46,116 nucleotides of DNA from positions 1 to 46,116 of the forward strand of contig JAUWPB010000005.1 in assembly GCA_030611805.1 (NCBI GenBank), read 5' to 3'. The translations under genes were made by a program, and so were the position numbers. Shown here in pieces: positions 29,334 through 37,392 of the stretch; position 1 is the first letter of the stretch, and each line of letters starts with the position of its first letter. The DNA is from Nanobdellota archaeon. Its GTDB lineage: Archaea; Nanobdellota; Nanobdellia; Pacearchaeales; GW2011-AR1. The notes under the pieces are model-generated. The model saw only the letters and a program-made list of their open reading frames with translations. It searched no databases and was not told the origin of the DNA.

Positions 29334-31133
29334 TCATTCCATTCCCCTTCCCCTGCCTCCTGGTCTTTGCCCTCCAAGTTCTGCTGGAAGTTGGGCAAAA
29401 CCTGCACCAAAAGTTTCATAGTGTATTTGCGGGAGCATCTGGCCATAACCTGAAGAATATCCTTGCTGAAAACCAAGAGCCTGATTCCAATAAGGACCAA
29501 TGCCATCTGAGTAAATTGGAGAACCCATTGCTTCCAGGGTTTGAGTAAAAGGAGGTGTTTTAAAATGCTGCCACCAACTCATTGCTTCCACAACTTTTTT
29601 ACCTTTAAATCCTTCTTTACCAATTTTCTCCATCATTTCTTTAACAGGAACATTTCCCATGCCCATTGGCAATTCTGTGTGCTCTAAACCAAAATTATCT
29701 GAAAGATGAACATGCTTTACAAATGGAGCAACAAACTCTGTTTCCTTAACAATGTCCTTGGATTTAAAACCCTGCTTACGCAACATATTAATATGCCCCA
29801 AATCCCATGTAACACCAATCAACTTGTCTGCCTGCCTCTTTGCCTCTGATCTAGAATAACCTTTATCAATAGATTTTTTAACAAATTTTTTCTTTGTCGC
29901 TTCAACCAAATTTTTAAGTTCCTCTCCTGTATCTAACGCGGTTCCTACCGGAGGATTTTCAATACTAATAATCGGAGCCTTGTCTTTAAATTTTTTATAT
30001 GAATTAAATGCAACATTAGCAAAAGTTTCTGAAGATTTTTCAACTGCAAATTTTTCTATTGGAACATAAAGTTCTGGGTTCACATGTTGCATTACTTCAA
30101 TCATTTGCTGGACAGCATGAGACTGGTTTTGCAAACTTAGTTGTTTTGTTTTTGCTTTTTCTATTTTTTCTTGAGAATGACTTTTATTTGGATCTAAGAT
30201 TCCTAAATCATTTCTAAATTGCTTGGCAGCCTGAGTTAATATATCTTTGTCATGTGTTGTTCCATATTTATATGCTTTATCAAACATCCCTCCTAATTTT
30301 AATCGTGCATCCTCTAAAAAAAACCTAGCATTAGTCATGTGAGATAATGCTTGTTGCTGTGCAGGTGTTGTATCCTGAGGATTATATCTTTTTTCGTATA
30401 TGTCTTTCATTAAATGTTTAATCTGCATTTCATTCTCTGAAATAATTCTGTCTGCACTTTCTTTATTATGTGCTAACTCAGATATTGAATTAGTCCAGGA
30501 GGTGTTGTTCAATGTACCAAGTGATTCTTCAGGAGTCATTGTTTCTTTTCCTTCTGGTTTCCAGCTTGAGGGATAATGTTTCATTTCTTCATCAGCAGAA
30601 GTTATTATCTTGCCAGATTCTTGCTCAACAATCATTAACTTTGCAGGTTTTTTCCCCTCTTCAGTCATTTTCCACTGGCTCCCTGGGATTTCTACAGAAG
30701 AATGAAAAGTTACAGGCGAGCTTCCGTCAGGATTTAATTCATGGGCTCTTTCAATTGCATGAGTCATTTGTCTTTCAACAGATTTTCTCTGGATTTCGTC
30801 AAATCCCTGCTGGCCCATTCCAGATGGTTCAATAACAGGAGCATGAAGAGTTACTTCTGCACCAATTAATTTTGCCTGTCTATTAACTTCTTTTAAATGT
30901 CCTTTAGGAATTGATTCAAACACCCCTCTGTCAACCTGAGATAATTCAATGTTCTTTGCTCCCATATTAAGTTTAGTGGAAACTTCCTGCATCACATTCG
31001 CTGTCCGGGCATCTGTTGACATTCCTATCTCTCCTGCACCAACCCTGTACCCTGTAAAAATATCTCCATAAGAAGGACTTAAAGAAGAGTATCCTCCTTG
31101 ATAAATTTCATTAATAGTATAATCACCTGCCAT
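29334..31133 (-). CDS. Xylose-isomerase/AP-endonuclease-2-like TIM barrel with large helical insert, 599 aa
   Basis: The outer thirds form one TIM barrel and keep the metal-site residues of the AP endonuclease 2/xylose isomerase-like fold: TLHAPV (about 94-99), VTFHSSVE, SIENPPVG, GVTWDLGHINM, FVKHVHLSDNFGLEH and VVEAMSWW. Between the second and third blocks, roughly residues 170-370, lies a helical and coiled-coil insert rich in Lys, Gln and Met that does not belong to the fold. The C-terminus is Gly/Gln/Tyr-rich and ends in RPGGRGRGME, a possible RNA-binding tail. The reaction could be DNA repair cleavage or sugar isomerisation. The insert is unlike either family. Confidence 0.75.
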   Translation of the reverse strand: MAGDYTINEIYQGGYSSLSPSYGDIFTGYRVGAGEIGMSTDARTANVMQEVSTKLNMGAKNIELSQVDRGVFESIPKGHLKEVNRQAKLIGAEVTLHAPVIEPSGMGQQGFDEIQRKSVERQMTHAIERAHELNPDGSSPVTFHSSVEIPGSQWKMTEEGKKPAKLMIVEQESGKIITSADEEMKHYPSSWKPEGKETMTPEESLGTLNNTSWTNSISELAHNKESADRIISENEMQIKHLMKDIYEKRYNPQDTTPAQQQALSHMTNARFFLEDARLKLGGMFDKAYKYGTTHDKDILTQAAKQFRNDLGILDPNKSHSQEKIEKAKTKQLSLQNQSHAVQQMIEVMQHVNPELYVPIEKFAVEKSSETFANVAFNSYKKFKDKAPIISIENPPVGTALDTGEELKNLVEATKKKFVKKSIDKGYSRSEAKRQADKLIGVTWDLGHINMLRKQGFKSKDIVKETEFVAPFVKHVHLSDNFGLEHTELPMGMGNVPVKEMMEKIGKEGFKGKKVVEAMSWWQHFKTPPFTQTLEAMGSPIYSDGIGPYWNQALGFQQGYSSGYGQMLPQIHYETFGAGFAQLPAELGGQRPGGRGRGME

Positions 31134-31162
31134 TTTTTATAATAGTAAGAGTTATTTATAAA

Positions 31163-31804
31163 TTATCTTATTTCATAATCTAATTTCTTTTTTTCAACTT
31201 CTTGGATTCTTGTTTCAAAAGGAGTTTCTCTTCCAACTTTTTCTCTGTCTATTTTTTCTGGTTGAATGTATTTTTTTTCAAGAGTTCCCTGAGGTTTTCT
31301 TACTTCCCAGGATTCTAAATTAACCGGAGCAACCCCTCTTAACTGAGGATGTAAATCTCTGCCGGCAGTTTCTATATTTATTGGAGTGGGTTGTCCAATG
31401 GAGAAATCTTCCTCTATTTTTCTTGATTCAATATAATTTTCATCACTTCTTTCTGATTTGATAGCATAGTCTTCAGACTGTTTTGAAGAACCATATTTTA
31501 TTTGCTCATCATTTTCTTTACTTTGAGTCGGAGCAGAAGCAACACCATGCTCCAAGTCTGTTATTTGTTGAGGGGTTTCAACTCTTTTTAAAACTGGTGA
31601 AAAACTTTCTGTAGGTTGAGTGATGTCAGTTGAAGATTGTTGGATAAATTCCTGAAACTGATTTTTGTCTAAACTCTTTTCTGCATCTTTGATTTCAGGC
31701 TCACCAGAGTCATCCCTTGGGGATTCAAGTTCAGAAGTTTCTTCTGGTTTTTTGTCTTCCTCAGAAGAAATTACTTCTTCTTGTTTTTCAGTTTCTTTTT
31801 TCAT
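31163..31804 (-). CDS. Intrinsically disordered acidic protein, 213 aa
   Basis: Nearly the whole product is low-complexity and charged, rich in Glu, Ser, Gln and Pro (EEVISSEEDKKPEETSELES at the start). A short proline-containing block near residue 150 (DLHPQLRGVAPVNLESWEVR) and a basic helix at the end are the only structured-looking parts. It lies 29 bases upstream of the TIM-barrel gene on the same strand, so they may be co-transcribed and the protein could be a partner or scaffold. No family recognised. Confidence 0.5.
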   Translation of the reverse strand: MKKETEKQEEVISSEEDKKPEETSELESPRDDSGEPEIKDAEKSLDKNQFQEFIQQSSTDITQPTESFSPVLKRVETPQQITDLEHGVASAPTQSKENDEQIKYGSSKQSEDYAIKSERSDENYIESRKIEEDFSIGQPTPINIETAGRDLHPQLRGVAPVNLESWEVRKPQGTLEKKYIQPEKIDREKVGRETPFETRIQEVEKKKLDYEIR

Positions 31805-31846
31805 AATTTATAAAAGATAAAGAAATATATAAGTTTATTGGAGAGG

Positions 31847-31957
31847 TTAATCAATCTCATCTAATTCTTCGATTTCTTCATCAAAATCATCTAATATATC
31901 AATATCTAATAACTTAGAATTCCAAGATGACCTCCCCATAATAAGCCAGTCTTTCAT
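31847..31957 (-). CDS. Tiny acidic protein, 36 aa
   Basis: The product begins MKDWLIMGRSSWNSKLLDID and ends in a run of acidic residues (DDFDEEIEELDEID). A TATA box on the same strand is centred 25 bases upstream (31977-31987), so a leaderless mRNA would start at this ATG, which makes it more believable than its size suggests. It precedes the disordered acidic gene by 42 bases. Confidence 0.5.
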   Translation of the reverse strand: MKDWLIMGRSSWNSKLLDIDILDDFDEEIEELDEID

Positions 31958-31976
31958 TTTTAAACAAAGTATTTGG

Positions 31977-31987
31977 ATTATATAAAT
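31977..31987 (-). promoter_or_regulatory. TATA box for the 36-residue gene
   Basis: Read on the minus strand, ATTTATATAAT is centred 25 bases before the ATG at 31957. Confidence 0.5.
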
Positions 31988-32044
31988 GTATGCAGCATGA
32001 AATAAAAAATAGAAAAATTTATAAGAGCACTTTAATTATATTTG

Positions 32045-32137
32045 TCATGGCAAGAATAAGTCTGTTTTATGAAATGTGAAACGCTGGTTACCAGTCTAGA
32101 CTATATTTGCCGGTTCTAAGAGGTGTCTGGCTTTTTT
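32045..32137 (+). ncRNA. Candidate small RNA between divergent genes
   Basis: A TATA box (AAATTTATAA, 32015-32024) predicts a start at about 32045. The stretch downstream is GC-richer than its surroundings, contains CTGG-TTA-CCAG (32084-32094) and the palindrome AGTCTAGACT (32093-32102), and ends in GCCGG...CTGGC (32109-32131) followed by six T, like a terminator. The only frame from the start is ten codons. I found no C/D or H/ACA boxes. Confidence 0.35.
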
Positions 32138-32188
32138 ATTTAACTTATTATCAATTATATCACCTATGTAAAAATTAGATAAATTAAA

Positions 32189-33976
32189 ATGAGACATTAC
32201 AAAACGAAAATAAATTTTAAGTATAATCTTAGTGTATACTGGGGTTTTTTGAAAAATCATAAAGTTTTGTTTTTTGGACTGGCGATTTTAAGTTTTGTAC
32301 TTGCCGCTGTATCTGTTGTTGATAAATTTCTATTTAGAAGAATTATTGATGACGGAGCATTGTTCATAACCGAGGGTTTATCAAAAGAAGTATTTATGCA
32401 GACGTTAATTATAATTGCAATAATATTTATTGTATCAAGATTAGCTTGGACAATTGGGGACTGGTTAAAATTTCACTTTGTAATAAGATTAGATTCTAAA
32501 TTAAAATTAGATGTAAAAAGAAAATATTTCAATCATATTATTGGACTCTCACATAAATTTCATACTACTCACAAAACAGGCGCTTTGATTTCGAGATTAA
32601 ATAGAGGCACAAATGCTGTTGAGGGCATGACAGATAACTTGGCATTTAATTTTACTCCTTTAATTTTTAATTTAATAGTTGTTGGGTTTTCTTTGGCTTT
32701 TTTTAGTTTGATCTCTGCTTTAGTTATTGCTTTAACTGCTGTTATTTTTATTGCCTATAGTTTTTACATTCAACAAATACAGCAAAAAGCGAGATTAGAA
32801 TATAACGAAAGACGGGACAGGGAAAAAGGTTTTATTGGCGATATTTTTGTGAATATTGATTCAATAAAATATTTTGGGAAAGAGAGAAACATCCATAAAT
32901 TATTTTCGGGATTTATAACAAGAACTAAATCTGCCCAAATCAAACATGGCGGATATTATAGATGGTTTGAAGCAGGTCAGGTTTTTATATTAGGTATCAG
33001 CACATTCTTTTTAATTTATTTTCCTTTGATGAGTTTCTTAGACGGGGAATTAACTCTTGGAACACTTGTATTTATTTATTCAATATATGGAAATATTATC
33101 GGGCCAATGTTTGGTTTTGTCTGGGGGATGAGGAGTTTTTATAGAGCAATGGCAGATTTTCAGGGCTTGTTTGAATATGGAAAAATTCAAAATGATATTA
33201 AGGAAAAGCCAAATGCAAAAAGTTTGAAGATTGAAAAGGGAGAAATTGAATTTAAAAATGTTGATTTTAGTTATGGTAGGAAAAAAGCTTTTTCATTGGA
33301 CGACTTTAGTTTGAGGTTAAAGAAAAATGAGAAGATTGCTTTTGTCGGGCGTTCTGGCTGCGGTAAAACCACTTTAGTAAAACTTCTTTATAGATTATAT
33401 GATGTGAAAAAAGGGGAAGTTTTAATTGATGGGAAAAACATAAAAGACTTCAAACAAGAATCTTTAAGAGGAGAGTTGAGCATTGTTCCGCAGGAATGTG
33501 TTTTATTTGATGATACAATTTATAATAATATTAAATTTTCAAATCCAAAAGCTACAAAAGGCGAAGTTTGGAAAGCGATAAAATTTGCGCAGTTAGATAA
33601 ATTTATTGAGAATCTCCCTGACAAAGAAAAAACAGTTGTTGGAGAAAGAGGGATTAAACTTTCTGGGGGGGAGAAGCAAAGGGTTTCTATTGCAAGAGCT
33701 ATATTAGCAAATAAAAAGGTTTTGGTTTTAGATGAAGCGACTTCCTCGCTGGATTCTGAAACAGAACACGAAATTCAAAAAAGTTTGCAGAAATTATTAG
33801 AGGGCAGAACTTCTATTATCATCGCGCACCGGCTTTCAACAATTATGAATGCTGACAGGATTATTGTAATGAAGGGCGGAAAAATAATACAGCAAGGCAA
33901 ACATAACGAGCTAATTAAAAAAGAAGGAGAATACAAAAAACTTTGGAATTTGCAGAAAGGTGGTTATATCAAATAA
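32189..33976 (+). CDS. ABC exporter half-transporter (permease fused to ATPase), 595 aa
   Basis: Six membrane helices in the N-terminal 320 residues form the type I exporter permease, and the ATPase follows. Walker A is GRSGCGKTT (about 386), the signature is LSGGEKQRVSIARA (about 491), Walker B is VLVLDEATSSLD and the H-loop is IIAHRLST. It would work as a homodimer to move lipids, peptides or drugs out of the cell. Substrate is not predictable. The nearest neighbours are an RNA candidate and an unknown helical protein. Confidence 0.93.
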   Translation: MRHYKTKINFKYNLSVYWGFLKNHKVLFFGLAILSFVLAAVSVVDKFLFRRIIDDGALFITEGLSKEVFMQTLIIIAIIFIVSRLAWTIGDWLKFHFVIRLDSKLKLDVKRKYFNHIIGLSHKFHTTHKTGALISRLNRGTNAVEGMTDNLAFNFTPLIFNLIVVGFSLAFFSLISALVIALTAVIFIAYSFYIQQIQQKARLEYNERRDREKGFIGDIFVNIDSIKYFGKERNIHKLFSGFITRTKSAQIKHGGYYRWFEAGQVFILGISTFFLIYFPLMSFLDGELTLGTLVFIYSIYGNIIGPMFGFVWGMRSFYRAMADFQGLFEYGKIQNDIKEKPNAKSLKIEKGEIEFKNVDFSYGRKKAFSLDDFSLRLKKNEKIAFVGRSGCGKTTLVKLLYRLYDVKKGEVLIDGKNIKDFKQESLRGELSIVPQECVLFDDTIYNNIKFSNPKATKGEVWKAIKFAQLDKFIENLPDKEKTVVGERGIKLSGGEKQRVSIARAILANKKVLVLDEATSSLDSETEHEIQKSLQKLLEGRTSIIIAHRLSTIMNADRIIVMKGGKIIQQGKHNELIKKEGEYKKLWNLQKGGYIK

Positions 33977-34000
33977 TTGTTTACAACTAATTCAATTTAG

Positions 34001-35392
34001 TCAGGTATAACTCGGCATGCCGTGAGCTTTTTTGTAGATGTCAAATAATTTGAAAGCGGTTTTCTCTGCTTTTGATGCTGCTAAAGGTCTTATATGATTT
34101 TTTTCAATCCAGTCATCTTTTCTAAGGGGTTTGTTTTCATCTTTTTTTGATTCTGGTTTTTTCTCTGTTTTCTCTTTTTTATCATAATATCCAATTAAAG
34201 CCAGGAAAGGATTTGAATCGTCTTTAGATTTTTCCTTTTTTTCTTCTTTATCTTTTTCTTCTAAAAAGAAATTAATTTCTTCCTGCAATTGTTCTAAACT
34301 TTCTGTTGTTCCTTCAATCAAGTTTAAAACATCTCCAACATCAGATTTTTCAAGTTCTTTGTCAATTTTTTTAAGTTCGTCTTGGTTTAACACATATGCC
34401 CTGAAAGTAATCTCAGCTCTCCCTCCAAATACATAATGAGATTGTTGCATTGCTCTTTGCGGAATTCCTCTGAAGTTGAAGTCAACTAAAATGCAACTAT
34501 AATAATCTCTTTTTGTTTTTAGTTTTTGAAAGTCTGATGGCAAATCTCCTGCAAGAGCAGAATTTTTTACATTTAATTTATTTTTTCCCAATAAACTTAA
34601 CTCAAGAAGAATTGTATTAAATGTCTTTACCAACGCTGCTTCTCTTCCTGTTTCTTTCATTTCAAGTTGCTGGGCTGCTCTTAAATATGGCTTTGCCCAA
34701 CGAGAATAAAGCTTTAAACTATTCACCTGGCTTTTCAAATATGTCCTTTCCATTTCATATCTTTTTCTCAATTCTTTTTCAGATTGCTTTACCCAAACAT
34801 TAAATTCATGAATCCTTGGCAATAGGATTCTTTTTACTCTGTCGTTTAAGTCAAGTTTGTTGACATCTTTTTCATCTTTAGAAGATAAAAACGCATCTAT
34901 TAAAGTTTGAAATCCTGCCTGACCCAAAGCCATTGCCTTTATGCTTGATTGTTGTTTTATGATGTCAACTTTGTCCATCCAAATTTGTTTTAGAGATAAT
35001 CTTGCCGCCTCGCCTTTATTTTTGTCTTTAGAATTCAAATCATCGTAACTCTGCAACCTTATTTTAAATTCTTTTAAGTCATAAACAATACTTAAAACAC
35101 TCCTTGATATTAGCCCCATATCTGCCATAAGTTTAGAACCTTGTTGTTGCATTGCGGTTGCTTTTCCCATGAGTTCTGAAAAGTGTCCTGAGCCAGGAGA
35201 TGTTGTAAAATTGTCAACGAGTTTTTCAGGAGCGAGCCCAAGGTCATTCATTAAATCAAGGATGAAGAAATAAATCGGTTCCAGAGTTTCTGAAGACGAG
35301 TCATAGACAATTGTGTGTTCTGCTTCTGGTCCGCCTTTTTTTTTATAATAAGGAATTACTTTTTCAATAATTTCAGAGATTGTTTCCACCAT
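34001..35392 (-). CDS. Large helical protein of unknown function, 463 aa
   Basis: The protein is almost entirely helical. Residues 90-260 hold long charged helices (KLMADMGLISRSVLSIVYDL; KELRKRYEMERTYLKSQVNS), and the following part has a compact beta segment (YYSCILVDFNFRGIPQRAMQ and FGGRAEITFRAYVLNQDELK). The last 100 residues are lysine/glutamate-rich and disordered, ending with a short conserved-looking motif (WIEKNHIRPLAASKAEKTAF). I believe similar proteins occur in other DPANN genomes, but no function is known to me. It shares a divergent promoter region with the 35469 gene. Confidence 0.6.
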   Translation of the reverse strand: MVETISEIIEKVIPYYKKKGGPEAEHTIVYDSSSETLEPIYFFILDLMNDLGLAPEKLVDNFTTSPGSGHFSELMGKATAMQQQGSKLMADMGLISRSVLSIVYDLKEFKIRLQSYDDLNSKDKNKGEAARLSLKQIWMDKVDIIKQQSSIKAMALGQAGFQTLIDAFLSSKDEKDVNKLDLNDRVKRILLPRIHEFNVWVKQSEKELRKRYEMERTYLKSQVNSLKLYSRWAKPYLRAAQQLEMKETGREAALVKTFNTILLELSLLGKNKLNVKNSALAGDLPSDFQKLKTKRDYYSCILVDFNFRGIPQRAMQQSHYVFGGRAEITFRAYVLNQDELKKIDKELEKSDVGDVLNLIEGTTESLEQLQEEINFFLEEKDKEEKKEKSKDDSNPFLALIGYYDKKEKTEKKPESKKDENKPLRKDDWIEKNHIRPLAASKAEKTAFKLFDIYKKAHGMPSYT

Positions 35393-35411
35393 TATAAAAT
35401 AAGAGAATGAG

Positions 35412-35448
35412 TATTTAAAAAATGTTGGGAAAAGAAAATATTATAAAC
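35412..35448. promoter_or_regulatory. Divergent promoter pair
   Basis: On the minus strand a TATA box (about 35412-35421, TTTTAAATAC read on that strand) is 25 bases from ATG 35392. On the plus strand ATTATAAAC (35440-35448) is 25 bases from ATG 35469. Confidence 0.6.
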
Positions 35449-35468
35449 AATATATTCCTCCGGATAAT

Positions 35469-35810
35469 ATGGGATTATTTGGATTTCGTAAAAAGAAAGA
35501 AATTCTTGATTTGACTGAGAGGTATAAAAAACAACAAGAGAAGCTGGCTCAGGTTAAATCAGAGAGTCAGGAAAGTTCTCAATCTCCTTCACAAAATGCT
35601 TTTAGTTTTTTAGGGAATTTGGCTTCAAATTCTAATTCAGAGACACAATTTGAAGAATATGTTGATGTTTCTGGGGCAGAAGAGAAAAAAAGAAAACTTG
35701 CAAAAAGACTTATGGACATGACTGCTAAAATGGAAGATTTGTCTAATCAGATTTATCATTTGCAACAGAGAGTAGAATTGCTTGAGAAAAAAAGTAGTGT
35801 TGGTTATTGA
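35469..35810 (+). CDS. Coiled-coil protein of unknown function, 113 aa
   Basis: A short basic amphipathic start (MGLFGFRKKKEILDLTERYK) that could touch membranes is followed by a Ser/Gln-rich linker and a C-terminal heptad coiled coil (KKRKLAKRLMDMTAKMEDLS; IYHLQQRVELLEKK). It is divergent from the helical 34001-35392 gene, and the two may form a complex. I have the impression that this N-terminal pattern recurs in DPANN genomes. The role is unknown. Confidence 0.55.
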   Translation: MGLFGFRKKKEILDLTERYKKQQEKLAQVKSESQESSQSPSQNAFSFLGNLASNSNSETQFEEYVDVSGAEEKKRKLAKRLMDMTAKMEDLSNQIYHLQQRVELLEKKSSVGY

Positions 35811-35852
35811 AAGATTTTAGTTATTTCTTGGAAGTAGTTACAAATAGAAAGG

Positions 35853-35861
35853 TTTATAAAA
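35853..35861 (+). promoter_or_regulatory. TATA box for the JAMM-like gene
   Basis: GAAAGG followed by TTTATAAAA, centred 25 bases before ATG 35882. Confidence 0.6.
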
Positions 35862-35881
35862 TTAAGTTTTAAAGAAATATT

Positions 35882-36739
35882 ATGGAATTGAGAAAACCTA
35901 AGAGAGTAAAAGGAGAAATTAAACAGATAGTAATACCGAGAGGACTCAATAATCTTATAAGTTTGTTGCCTCATCAAATTAGTGAAGGTATGGGATTTGT
36001 TTATGGTGTGAAAGAAGGAGATAGTATTTATTTGGGAACTTTTTCTCATAAGCATGATCTCTGGAAAAAAAATATTAATCCCACCTCAGTAAATTTGGAG
36101 GGAGAGGGTGGAAAAAGATATATCAAAGCTCACAATAAAATTTGTAAGACAGGAGGAAAAACTTTTGGAAATTTTGTACAAATAGTTTATCATTCACATC
36201 CAAAATTAATTGAAAGGGATTTGAGTGAAAAAGATAAGAAAGAACTGCATTCTCAACACCCTGAATTTGAAGGAGACACTTCCAGACTTGTAAGAATGTT
36301 AGATAATACTTGGTTAAGCAAAGAGGATGAAAAGTTTATTGGAAAATATTCTTCTAAAAGATTAGCTCTTTTATCTGTTGGAAAAGAAGGGGATGTTCGG
36401 CAGGGGTCTATAAAAAACTTTCCCAGAAAATTTTGGGAAATGGGTTTAAGATATCTTTTAAATTATGAGAAGTCTAGATTACAAGGATTTAAAATAAATT
36501 CAGGAGGGATTTGGGATGTCCCATTAGTTATAGCAGAAGATTCTGAAGACCACAAAGATGAGGAAATTTGTTCAGAAGTAGTTTCTTCGATGGATCCTTT
36601 AAGAGAAATTTTTTTAAATTATAGTGAAGAAGTTATAAATAGGTTTAAGGAGACTTATCCAGAAATGACAAGGAAGGCTTTATCACTCATAAAAAAATAT
36701 TCTCTTTTTAAAAATACTCTGGGAAAAAGATTTTTTTGA
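35882..36739 (+). CDS. JAMM/MPN-like metalloprotease candidate, 285 aa
   Basis: Residues 14-120 fit an MPN domain: Glu35 in HQISEGMGFVYG corresponds to the upstream glutamate, and His104-Ser-His106 (IVYHSHP) with Ser115 and Asp118 (DLSEKD) gives the zinc site H-x-H-x8-S-x2-D. The family consensus has seven residues before the serine, so there is one extra. JAMM enzymes remove ubiquitin-like tags or trim proteins. The C-terminal 150 residues are not recognised. No ubiquitin-like gene is nearby. The start is supported by its TATA box. Confidence 0.6.
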   Translation: MELRKPKRVKGEIKQIVIPRGLNNLISLLPHQISEGMGFVYGVKEGDSIYLGTFSHKHDLWKKNINPTSVNLEGEGGKRYIKAHNKICKTGGKTFGNFVQIVYHSHPKLIERDLSEKDKKELHSQHPEFEGDTSRLVRMLDNTWLSKEDEKFIGKYSSKRLALLSVGKEGDVRQGSIKNFPRKFWEMGLRYLLNYEKSRLQGFKINSGGIWDVPLVIAEDSEDHKDEEICSEVVSSMDPLREIFLNYSEEVINRFKETYPEMTRKALSLIKKYSLFKNTLGKRFF

Positions 36740-36752
36740 AAGATTGATTAAA

Positions 36753-36761
36753 TCTATAAAC
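36753..36761 (+). promoter_or_regulatory. TATA box for the uORF/phosphoribosyltransferase unit
   Basis: TCTATAAAC is centred 25 bases before the uORF start codon at 36782. Confidence 0.5.
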
Positions 36762-36781
36762 TCTTTTTTCTATTTTAGGTT

Positions 36782-36808
36782 ATGAAAAATTTAAAGGTGT
36801 TAAGATGA
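36782..36808 (+). promoter_or_regulatory. Leaderless 8-codon uORF overlapping the phosphoribosyltransferase start
   Basis: ATG 36782 starts the peptide MKNLKVLR and ends at TGA 36806-36808, overlapping ATG 36805 of the main gene. AAAGGTG inside it (36793-36799) can act as a Shine-Dalgarno for that gene. The TATA box spacing makes 36782 the first base of the mRNA. Confidence 0.45.
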
Positions 36809-37302
36809 AATTTCAAGAAGAATTAAAAAAGCAAATGAAGAAAAATAGTGGATATTTAATTCAGTTGGATATTTCTCTTTATAAGAAAGTTATTAATTTA
36901 ATGATTAAACCTTTCAAAAACAAAAGGATTGATAAAATTGTTTCTCCTGAGATGAAAGGAATGTTTTATGGTCCAACAATTGCATACAAAATGAATTTGC
37001 CTTTTGTTCCTATCTTAAAAAAAGGAAGAGTCCCTAAAATATTTGTTGTGAGAAAGTCTTTTAAGGATTATACAAAAAAGAAAAAAACATTGGATTTGGG
37101 TAAAGAAACTATAAAAAAAAGAGATAAAGTTTTAATTGTTGATGATGTTTTTGAAAGCGGAGAATCTGGAAGAGTGATAATAAAGATGATAGAAAGATTG
37201 GGCGGGAAGGTTGTTGGGATTTCAATTGTGTATAATAAATTAAATAAAAAAGAGGAAGATTTTTTTAAGAGTTATAACTTAAATTATCTTGTTAGGTTAT
37301 GA
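36805..37302 (+). CDS. Phosphoribosyltransferase (adenine PRTase-like), 165 aa
   Basis: The PRPP-binding loop is VLIVDDVFESGESGRVIIKM (about 112-131), the type I PRTase signature with two acidic residues followed by a small-residue turn. The upstream KMNLPFVPILKKGRVP matches the hood and flexible region of adenine-type enzymes, which make AMP from adenine and PRPP. At 165 residues it is slightly shorter than typical. The substrate could also be another purine. Translation may depend on the overlapping uORF. Confidence 0.82.
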   Translation: MKFQEELKKQMKKNSGYLIQLDISLYKKVINLMIKPFKNKRIDKIVSPEMKGMFYGPTIAYKMNLPFVPILKKGRVPKIFVVRKSFKDYTKKKKTLDLGKETIKKRDKVLIVDDVFESGESGRVIIKMIERLGGKVVGISIVYNKLNKKEEDFFKSYNLNYLVRL

Positions 37303-37392
37303 AATCACTAACTAAAAAAACCCTCTTATATTCTCTGAAAAGCAAAAAGTTTAAATATATCAAAGCATTAACTAAATTATCAAGTCCCCAGT

